DNA of 51,721 nucleotides from an uncultured Ruminococcus sp. (GTDB lineage Bacteria > Bacillota > Clostridia > Oscillospirales > Ruminococcaceae): NCBI GenBank assembly GCA_902788785.1, contig CADALT010000014.1, forward strand, positions 1 through 51,721. Direction: 5' to 3'. The position numbers were made by a program, and so were the translations under genes. The stretch's first letter is position 1. Every line of letters begins with the position of its first letter. This document shows, piece by piece, positions 43,651 through 49,336 of this stretch. The notes under the pieces are model-generated. The model did no database searches, had not been told where the DNA came from, and saw only the letters and a program-made list of their open reading frames with translations.

Positions 43651-43912
43651 AATTAAATTCCTCCCAAAATCAATTTGAAAATTTTTTTATTGCTTAACCG
43701 TATCACCATCTGCGTCTCTCCACAAGCAAAAGCTTAAGCGCATACTTCGGCACACGATTAAATCATCTTAATTATAATACATCTGTGCCGCCTATTGTTG
43801 AACAAATTGTTAACATTTTGTTAACTTTACTGTTTATACAGTGATTTCAGCAGCTGCCTTAACAGTCAGCACAGCATATCTATCCTCTCGGGACGTCTCC
43901 CTTCACAGGATT
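43651..43912 (-). promoter_or_regulatory. Long structured leader of the cohesin-like gene
   Basis: About 260 nt separates the promoter from the start codon. The transcript could form ATCCT...AGGAT around GGGA-gacg-TCCC, ACTGT-ataa-ACAGT, two GTTAAC boxes (43807-43825) and GCTTAA/TTAAGC stems near 43692-43737. I do not recognise a known riboswitch class. A second weaker -10 (TATTATAAT near 43772) may give a shorter transcript. Confidence 0.45.
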
Positions 43913-43919
43913 TGTCCAC

Positions 43920-43948
43920 ATTATATCACAATTTCAACACTATGTCAA
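43920..43948 (-). promoter_or_regulatory. Promoter of the cohesin-like gene
   Basis: Minus strand: -35 TTGACA (43943-43948), 17-bp spacer, -10 TATAAT (43920-43925). Confidence 0.85.
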
Positions 43949-44119
43949 TAGCAAATTGCTAATAATATTTGGAAATATGGCGCAGAATTTTTTATAGATT
44001 ACACATATTACCCGTGGATTTTCCGCATTTTGCAGGCTTTATACGAACATACATTCCCATAAGACGAACACGTTTTCGGCTGTCTTCGTGTTCTTCCGAC
44101 GCCTTTTCAGACAAAACAA

Positions 44120-44147
44120 AAGACCTTCCGTTTTACCGAAAGGTCTT
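44120..44147 (-). terminator. Terminator of the tRNA-Gln pair
   Basis: Stem AAGACCTTTCGG / CGGAAGGTCTT with a short loop and TTTTGTTTTG on the minus strand, right after the second tRNA. Confidence 0.88.
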
Positions 44148-44153
44148 AAAATA

Positions 44154-44226
44154 TTGGGGCGGAAGGATTCGAACCTTCGGAGTGACGGAGTCAGAGTCCG
44201 TTGCCTTACCGCTTGGCGACGCCCCA
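44154..44226 (-). tRNA. tRNA-Gln (CTG anticodon)
   Basis: Cloverleaf on the minus strand: acceptor TGGGGCG / CGCCCCA, D arm GCCAAGCGGTAAGGC, anticodon stem ACGGA / TCCGT around loop CTCTGAC (anticodon CTG), T arm with GGTTCGAATCC. No CCA is encoded after the discriminator A. Confidence 0.96.
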
Positions 44227-44229
44227 TTG

Positions 44230-44304
44230 TGGTTGGGATAGATGGATTCGAACCATCGAATGACGGAGTCAAAGTCCGTTGCCTTACCGCTTGGCTATAC
44301 CCCA
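44230..44304 (-). tRNA. tRNA-Gln (TTG anticodon)
   Basis: Cloverleaf on the minus strand: acceptor TGGGGTA / TATCCCA, anticodon loop CTTTGAC (anticodon TTG), T arm GGTTCGAATCC. Here CCA (44230-44232) is encoded. First of the pair, 3 bp before the next tRNA. Confidence 0.96.
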
Positions 44305-44356
44305 TCGCATGGCGTTCTTCGACCATCTACCGCTGTTCCTGACTGACAGCTTAATT

Positions 44357-44385
44357 ATTATAGCACAGTGTCTCAAAAAATGCAA
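44357..44385 (-). promoter_or_regulatory. Promoter of the tRNA-Gln pair
   Basis: Minus strand: -35 TTGCAT (44380-44385), 17-bp spacer, -10 TATAAT (44357-44362) with TGC extension. Confidence 0.75.
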
Positions 44386-44594
44386 TAGCTTTAATATATT
44401 GTTTACACTTTAGTTTCACAATGGTAACTTTGCGCTTTTTCGTCCGAAAATTTCTGCCTATTTTATTATAGTATACCTCCGCTCGGCTTTTATATTTATT
44501 ATAGTATTCCAAAACCATAAATTTCCTGATTTTTCCTGAATTTTCCTTTATTGCAAAAAATGTGATAAATTTATCCATTATCACAAAATGCGAC

Positions 44595-44623
44595 TTGACT
44601 TTAGTGATTTGATGTGCTATTAT
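44595..44623 (+). promoter_or_regulatory. Promoter of mscL
   Basis: -35 TTGACT (44595-44600), 17-bp spacer, -10 TATTAT (44618-44623) with TGC extension. Confidence 0.72.
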
Positions 44624-44660
44624 AATATAAGAATTTTTCCGAAAGGACGTGTATTGAAGT

Positions 44661-45122
44661 ATGTTCAAGAAGTTTATGACAGAGTTCAAGGAGTTCGCAC
44701 TCAAGGGCAATGTAATGGATATGGCTATCGGTGTCATCATCGGTGCTGCGTTCGGCAATATCGTTACTTCCCTTACAGAGAACTTCATCAACCCTCTGAT
44801 CGCACTCATCACAGGCGGTGCAAAGAAGGATCCCGAGACAGGTGTTATGCAGGTCGTAGGCGGCAAGTTCACTATCAACAATGTTGATTTCAACTATGGT
44901 TCGTTTATTTCTGCCGTTATCAACTTCCTTGTTATCGCACTTATCCTCTTCATCATGCTCAAGGCTGTAAACGGCGCAGTTGCAAAGGCTGCTGCTTTGG
45001 CTAAGAAGGAAGAGGAAGCTGAGGAAGAGGCTGCTGAGCCTTCCGCTGAGGAGAAGCTGCTCACCGAGATCCGTGATCTGATGGCATCCCAGATGACTTC
45101 CGACGCAAAGGACGATAAGTAA
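44661..45122 (+). CDS. mscL: Large-conductance mechanosensitive channel
   Basis: A 153-residue channel that opens under osmotic downshock. N-terminal amphipathic helix MFKKFMTEFKEFALKGNVMD, first pore helix AIGVIIGAAFGNIVTSLTEN, second helix SFISAVINFLVIALILFIML and a charged C-terminal helix bundle (KKEEEAEEEAAEPSAEEKLL; EIRDLM). Slightly longer than usual because of the acidic tail. RBS AAAGGACG. Own promoter and terminator. Confidence 0.96.
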   Translation: MFKKFMTEFKEFALKGNVMDMAIGVIIGAAFGNIVTSLTENFINPLIALITGGAKKDPETGVMQVVGGKFTINNVDFNYGSFISAVINFLVIALILFIMLKAVNGAVAKAAALAKKEEEAEEEAAEPSAEEKLLTEIRDLMASQMTSDAKDDK

Positions 45123-45144
45123 TATACTATAATAATAGCATATT

Positions 45145-45173
45145 AAAAAGCTGTCTTTCGAGGCAGCTTTTTT
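45145..45173 (+). terminator. Terminator of mscL
   Basis: Stem AAAAAGCTGTC / GGCAGCTTTTT followed by TTATT, 23 bp after the stop. The next gene's -35 begins just beyond. Confidence 0.85.
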
Positions 45174-45174
45174 A

Positions 45175-45203
45175 TTGACAAACCGAGTGAGCTGCGTTAT
45201 AAT
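45175..45203 (+). promoter_or_regulatory. Promoter of the alr unit
   Basis: Perfect -35 TTGACA (45175-45180), 17-bp spacer, perfect -10 TATAAT (45198-45203). Confidence 0.88.
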
Positions 45204-45243
45204 AATATGTGTTTCAATTTCAATTGCAAAGGAAGTCTTACTG

Positions 45244-46365
45244 ATGGATTTTTTAAGGCGCTGCTGGGCTGAGATAGACCCTGCTGCTTTAGACTACAAT
45301 TTAAAGGAATACAAAAAGCTTATCCCATGGGATACTAAGATCATGTGTGTCGTGAAAGCCTCTTGTTACGGACACGGCGATGAGATCATCGTGCCTTATT
45401 TGCAGGAAGCCCACGATATAGAATATTTTGCTGTATCCAACATCGAAGAAGCTGTCCGCCTGCGTGATATGTACATCACAGGCGACATACTGATACTTGG
45501 CTACACTCCCCCCGAGCTTGCACCGATGATGAGTGAGTACAACCTCATTCAGGCTTGTACCGAGCTTAGTTATGCCGAGGCTCTCAGCAGTTACGCCAAG
45601 GGCAAGGTCCGCCTGCACGGCGCTGTCGATACGGGCATGAGCCGCATAGGCGTGCATGGCACTCCCGAGGAGCAGGCAAACGAGCTGGCTGAAATATCCG
45701 TGCTGCCCAATATTTCGCTGGAAGGCATATTCTCGCATTTTTCCTGCGCAGACGGTGTCAGCACATCGGACGATGAATACACAAAAATGCAGGCTGAACA
45801 TTTCTTCCGTGTACGTGATCTGCTGGAAGCTCAGGGCGTGCGCCTCAAACACGCACATATCAAGAATTCCGCAGGCGGAGCATACGGCTACGGCGAGGGC
45901 AGCACCATTGCAAGGCTCGGCATAATCCTGTACGGTCTATATCCCGACCCCCAGAAGCCCCTGCCCTTCAAACCGAAGCCCGTCATGACACTTAAAGCTG
46001 TGATCTCACAGGTAAAAGAGATCGGCGCAGGTACTGATGTAAGCTACGGACGTACCTTCGTCAGCGACCGCAATATGCGCCTTGCGACCGTTACCGCAGG
46101 CTATGCGGACGGTTATCCCAGAGCACTCTCGAACAAAGGCGAGGTCATCATACACGGCAGAAAATGCAAGATATGCGGCAGAGTCTGCATGGATCAGTTC
46201 ATGTGCGATGTAACTAATGTTCCCGATGCTAAGCCGGGTGACGAAGTCATACTGATGAACGATGAGATAAATGCCGATGTTATCGCCGCCCTGACAGGTA
46301 CGATAGGCTACGAGGTTACCTGCGACATAACCGCAAGAGTTCCCCGTGTGCTGAAAGAATACTGA
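45244..46365 (+). CDS. alr: Alanine racemase
   Basis: A 373-residue PLP enzyme making D-alanine for peptidoglycan. The Schiff-base lysine is Lys38 in VVKASCYGHG, the opposing catalytic tyrosine is Tyr268 in VSYGRTF, and CMDQFMCDV is the conserved C-terminal block. The usual VKANAYGHG is here KASCYGHG, a mild deviation that leaves Lys and Tyr in place. The ATG at 45244 has AAAGGAAG; earlier in-frame codons lie in the promoter. Followed by a VOC gene 16 bp later. Confidence 0.92.
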   Translation: MDFLRRCWAEIDPAALDYNLKEYKKLIPWDTKIMCVVKASCYGHGDEIIVPYLQEAHDIEYFAVSNIEEAVRLRDMYITGDILILGYTPPELAPMMSEYNLIQACTELSYAEALSSYAKGKVRLHGAVDTGMSRIGVHGTPEEQANELAEISVLPNISLEGIFSHFSCADGVSTSDDEYTKMQAEHFFRVRDLLEAQGVRLKHAHIKNSAGGAYGYGEGSTIARLGIILYGLYPDPQKPLPFKPKPVMTLKAVISQVKEIGAGTDVSYGRTFVSDRNMRLATVTAGYADGYPRALSNKGEVIIHGRKCKICGRVCMDQFMCDVTNVPDAKPGDEVILMNDEINADVIAALTGTIGYEVTCDITARVPRVLKEY

Positions 46366-46381
46366 CCGAGGAGAGTTATCC

Positions 46382-46762
46382 ATGATAAAAGGCATACATC
46401 ATATCTCCATGAAATGCGCACGACAGGAAGATCTCGATAAAGTCAAGGAGTTTTACATAGAACTTCTCGGGATGCGCCTTTGCCGTGAATGGGAGAGCGG
46501 CATAATGATAGACAGCGGCTGCGGTATCATAGAGGTCTTCACCAACGGTGAGGGCGAACGCAGTATCGGTGCGATACGTCATGTGGCATTCCTGACGGAC
46601 GATGTGGACGAGATAGTGCAGAAAGTCAGATCCGCAGGCTATACCGTTTTTATCGAACCCAATGACAGGGTCATACCCTCATCGCCTCCCCTGCCCATAA
46701 GGATGGCATTCTGCTTTGGCCCGCTGGGTGAAGAGATCGAGTTTTTCTGCGAAAAAGCATAA
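46382..46762 (+). CDS. VOC-superfamily (glyoxalase/bleomycin-resistance fold) protein
   Basis: A 126-residue single VOC domain: IKGIHHISMKC with an N-terminal metal-type His, VKEFYIELLGMRLCREW, IIEVFTN with Glu, IRHVAFLTDDVDEIVQKVRS with His, and FFCFGPLGEEIEFF-like end (CFGPLGEEIEFFCEKA) with Glu. The four ligand positions look intact, so it may be a metal enzyme, lyase or dioxygenase-like; substrate unknown. RBS GAGGAGAG. Co-transcribed with alr. Confidence 0.88.
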   Translation: MIKGIHHISMKCARQEDLDKVKEFYIELLGMRLCREWESGIMIDSGCGIIEVFTNGEGERSIGAIRHVAFLTDDVDEIVQKVRSAGYTVFIEPNDRVIPSSPPLPIRMAFCFGPLGEEIEFFCEKA

Positions 46763-46765
46763 TTT

Positions 46766-46800
46766 AAGCCCGAGGAAAGTTACACGCTTTCTTCGGGCTT
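46766..46800. terminator. Bidirectional terminator
   Basis: A 14-bp stem AAGCCCGAGGAAAG / CTTTCTTCGGGCTT (one GU) just after the VOC stop and 5 bp before the minus-strand GGDEF stop. Confidence 0.9.
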
Positions 46801-46805
46801 TTGTG

Positions 46806-47897
46806 TTATTCTTCAAATGTCACCCTGTTCTTGCCCTGTTCCTTGCCACGGTAAAGCTGGGCATCCGCACGGGATATGACCTTTTCTATGTCTTCATCGG
46901 CTTTGCCTGTGCTGACACCGATGGTAATGGTGATGGAGAAGTCCCCTTTCGCCGCACTGAATTTTTTAGCGGCTATGGCACTGCGTATTCGCTCGGCACA
47001 CTCTGCGCCCTCTTTCACCCCCGCATTAGGGATAACGAACAGGAATTCCTCGCCGCCCCATCTGCCTGCATAGCCCTCCGCAGGTATGTTCCTGCCGATA
47101 ATGCCTGCTGCTATCTTCAGCGCATCGTCGCCCGACTCATGACCGTAGTTGTCATTTATCTTCTTGAAATCGTCGATATCTCCCAGGCAGACCACATAAC
47201 CTTTGCCTGTCTGTTCACAGTTGCGCTGCATTATCCTGATGTGTTCGCCCATTGCACGGCGGTTGAAAAGCTGTGTCAGCGGATCGATGGCAGCCAGCTT
47301 TTTAAGGCTCTCGTTCTTGACCACCAGCTTATACTGCATAAGCTCACGGTTTATCATGTATATCGAGGAGATATACAGCATTATCAGCGCCCCCACGGCT
47401 ATATTGAAGCTGTAGATGATATTCTTCAGCACGGGATCGTTGAACGTGTACAGTCCGCCCACCCCGGGTCTGCCAAAAATCACCATCATAACGATATACA
47501 GTGATAGCGGTACCAGTGAGAAGAGATATGGCGTTACAAACTTATTCAGCGGAAGATAGAACGGTATCGGCATGATGAAAAGCAGTATCATACCAAAGCC
47601 CATGCCCCAGCCCAGCGAATACACTCCAAGACACGCATGGACCATGAATTCCACCAGCGCCACCAACACAAGCACCCTGCGTTCCTCGACCTTGAATATC
47701 AGCCATATCATCAGGCTGTAGAACGCCACACTGAAAATGTTCAGTATCAACATGGGCTTTACCGCAAGTATGCAGAACATGGTAAAATAAAGTATATGTC
47801 CCACAAGACAGGCAATGTCTCCAATAAGATAGACCGTGCGCTCCTTCACTTTGTCAAATCGCATCAGATCAAGTTTATATTTATTTCTGCCGCTCAC
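46806..47897 (-). CDS. Membrane diguanylate cyclase (GGDEF)
   Basis: A 363-residue protein: about six N-terminal membrane segments (roughly residues 20-190), then a GGDEF domain with AIDPLTQLFNRRAMGEHI, DIDDFKKINDNYGHESGDDA and the active-site RWGGEEFLFVIP. The intact GGEEF implies c-di-GMP synthesis. No RxxD inhibitory site is obvious before it. I chose the GTG at 47897 because AGGAG lies 8 nt upstream. Single gene with its own promoter. Confidence 0.92.
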   Translation of the reverse strand: MSGRNKYKLDLMRFDKVKERTVYLIGDIACLVGHILYFTMFCILAVKPMLILNIFSVAFYSLMIWLIFKVEERRVLVLVALVEFMVHACLGVYSLGWGMGFGMILLFIMPIPFYLPLNKFVTPYLFSLVPLSLYIVMMVIFGRPGVGGLYTFNDPVLKNIIYSFNIAVGALIMLYISSIYMINRELMQYKLVVKNESLKKLAAIDPLTQLFNRRAMGEHIRIMQRNCEQTGKGYVVCLGDIDDFKKINDNYGHESGDDALKIAAGIIGRNIPAEGYAGRWGGEEFLFVIPNAGVKEGAECAERIRSAIAAKKFSAAKGDFSITITIGVSTGKADEDIEKVISRADAQLYRGKEQGKNRVTFEE

Positions 47898-47932
47898 TCT
47901 CCTCACTCCTCTCTATATTTATATATATTCTT

Positions 47933-47961
47933 ATTATAAAATATTACCAGAATATTTTCAA
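47933..47961 (-). promoter_or_regulatory. Promoter of the diguanylate cyclase gene
   Basis: Minus strand: -35 TTGAAA (47956-47961), 17-bp spacer, -10 TATAAT (47933-47938). Confidence 0.75.
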
Positions 47962-48081
47962 TACATGAATTAAACAAAATTCACCTATGTTTTTTGTATC
48001 GTAAGCATAGCATATTCCGGGCGTAGAATTATACAATGTCCATAACCTGTATTCCGCCATATTGTGCACACCTACAGAGTG

Positions 48082-48153
48082 CCAAGTAAACTGTGCAAAC
48101 TTCTTGACAAGTACACTTGGCAGTGGTATAATATAATTACCAAGTAAACTTGG
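48082..48153 (+). promoter_or_regulatory. Promoter with three operator copies of the DUF6442/XRE module
   Basis: -35 TTGACA (48104-48109), 17-bp spacer, -10 TATAAT (48127-48132). Three related palindromes: CCAAGTAAACTGTG (48082-48095, degenerate) upstream, ACAAGTACACTTGG (48107-48120) in the spacer, and perfect CCAAGTAAACTTGG (48140-48153) just downstream. Likely operators for the XRE regulator encoded by the unit (autorepression). Confidence 0.78.
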
Positions 48154-48208
48154 CAGAATTACAACAAAACTTTGCATACAATGCGAGAACAAAAGAAAGG
48201 TGACAAAT

Positions 48209-48511
48209 ATGGATAAAAACAAGATACTCGAAATGAGCCGTAAAGAAAACGAAAAGAATGACCCCTTTGAACTTGAAGTCGCAGGCAAAGCCAACTACTA
48301 CGCAGGACTAGGCATGGCGATAGTTGTATTCATACTGTACGTCACTAATATATTGGCAAGGGGCGAGCAGGACTACGGAATCTGGTCGATAATGGCGATA
48401 AGCATGGCGGTAAGATACCTGTACACAGGTATAAAGCTGAAAAAAAGGATCAGCTCGGTCTCGGAGTATTGTGGGGCATCATATTTGCCATCAGCTTCAC
48501 GGTCGGCATGA
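48209..48511 (+). CDS. DUF6442-like membrane protein, frame broken or shifted at an A7 run
   Basis: A 100-residue product as read: MDKNKILEMSRKENEKNDPF, then two membrane segments (YYAGLGMAIVVFILYVTNIL; WSIMAISMAVRYLYTG), ending with an unrelated tail after KLKK. If the ribosome slips -1 on AAAAAAA (48440-48446), the frame continues as KKKDQLGLGVLWGIIFAISF and so on, to a stop at 48532-48534 (108 residues), which aligns with its neighbour at 48536 in length and hydrophobic pattern. I chose the ATG at 48209 (AAAGGTG upstream). Confidence 0.8.
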   Translation: MDKNKILEMSRKENEKNDPFELEVAGKANYYAGLGMAIVVFILYVTNILARGEQDYGIWSIMAISMAVRYLYTGIKLKKRISSVSEYCGASYLPSASRSA

Positions 48512-48534
48512 TAAAAATAATAAGAGGGCACTGA
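48440..48534 (+). other. A7 slip site and -1 frame continuation
   Basis: The codons CTG AAA AAA AGG contain A AAA AAA, a slippery heptamer. One extra A, or a -1 shift, joins the second frame to its stop one base before the next gene's ATG (TGAGATG), a typical coupling geometry. Programmed shifting, phase variation, a true mutation and a read error are all possible. Confidence 0.65.
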
Positions 48535-48535
48535 G

Positions 48536-48868
48536 ATGGATAAAGAGAAATTGCTCGAAATGAGCCGCAAAGAAAACCAAAACATCGACCTTGTAATGAA
48601 AGAGACCGAAACAAAAAGCGCAAGTCTCGCAAGTGTTGCGGCATTATCCCTGTGCATCGTTTTCAGGGTGATGGAACAGGTGATACTTGACAGACCGGCT
48701 TTTGGTTATTACTGCATATTCTCAACATATGCAGCGGTAGATGTTCTGTATAAAGCTGTAAAACTAAAGGATAAGAAATACAAAGTGTTGGCTGCTGTGT
48801 GGAGTGCTGCTGCGGTATTCTCACTTGTAATGTATATTATCTCACTGGCAAAACAAGCAAGGAGTTAA
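48536..48868 (+). CDS. DUF6442-like membrane protein
   Basis: A 110-residue paralogue of the preceding gene, starting MDKEKLLEMSRKENQNIDLV (the shared N-terminal block), with segments SLASVAALSLCIVFRVMEQV, YYCIFSTYAAVDVLYKAV and VWSAAAVFSLVMYIISLA. DUF6442-type proteins typically sit beside small XRE regulators, as here. Role unknown; may be the signal-responsive or regulated membrane partner of the regulator. Confidence 0.8.
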   Translation: MDKEKLLEMSRKENQNIDLVMKETETKSASLASVAALSLCIVFRVMEQVILDRPAFGYYCIFSTYAAVDVLYKAVKLKDKKYKVLAAVWSAAAVFSLVMYIISLAKQARS

Positions 48869-48871
48869 ACT

Positions 48872-49081
48872 ATGGATGATGCACTGATACTCAGGAACCG
48901 ACTGAAACAGGCAAGGGCTGAAAAAGCTCTGTCTCAGGGGGATCTGGCAAAGATGGTGGGCGTTTCACGCAATACCATAAGCTCCATCGAAACAGGTCAG
49001 TTCTCCCCCACCGCAAAGCTCGCACTTATACTGTGCATAGCCCTTGATAAAAAGTTTGAGGAACTTTTCTATTTCGACTGA
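48872..49081 (+). CDS. XRE-family HTH regulator, YozG-like
   Basis: A 69-residue helix-turn-helix protein: RLKQARAEKALSQGDLAKMV, then GVSRNTISSIETGQFSPTAK with the recognition helix, and KLALILCIALDKKFEELFYF. It lacks any sensor domain, so an interaction with the two membrane proteins may tune it. Starts 3 bp after the DUF6442 stop (AAGGAG upstream). Likely binds the three CAAGT-ACTTG palindromes at the promoter. Confidence 0.93.
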   Translation: MDDALILRNRLKQARAEKALSQGDLAKMVGVSRNTISSIETGQFSPTAKLALILCIALDKKFEELFYFD

Positions 49082-49086
49082 CTTTG

Positions 49087-49119
49087 TGCCATGTACTGCA
49101 TTATGCACAGTACATGGCA
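49087..49119 (+). terminator. Terminator of the XRE module
   Basis: A 12-bp perfect stem TGCCATGTACTG / CAGTACATGGCA with TATTTTT downstream. Confidence 0.92.
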
Positions 49120-49226
49120 TATTTTTGATTCATAATACCGTAAAAAAAGCTTGTTTTGTGCATAGTGTACAGAAGTAACAGGCAAATATTGTAGAACTTT
49201 TTCCGTCAGAAATTGGTCGGAAACTA

Positions 49227-49255
49227 TGGTAATTTCAGCGGAAATCTGTTATAAT
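49227..49255 (+). promoter_or_regulatory. Promoter of ppdK
   Basis: -10 TATAAT (49250-49255); the 17-bp-spaced -35 is poor (TGGTAA, 49227-49232), suggesting activator dependence or another start. Confidence 0.5.
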
Positions 49256-49265
49256 ATATTTATGA

Positions 49266-49307
49266 CCGTAATGACGGCTGTATTTTTGTGTTCAGCCGTA
49301 AAAACGG
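49266..49307 (+). promoter_or_regulatory. Mutually exclusive hairpins in the ppdK leader
   Basis: ACGGCTG (49274-49280) pairs with CAGCCGT (49293-49299), but the same arms can also form CCGT-aatg-ACGG (49266-49277) and CCGT-aaaa-ACGG (49296-49307). This leaves two alternative folds shortly before the ribosome site; a switch is possible but unproven. Confidence 0.45.
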
Positions 49308-49336
49308 AATTCAATATTTTTGGAGGTAGATGACCA

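Noticed and set aside
44351-44893. A 180-codon minus frame over mscL and its promoter
   Set aside because: Its N-terminal half is the shadow of mscL on the other strand, and the rest is AT-rich non-coding DNA.
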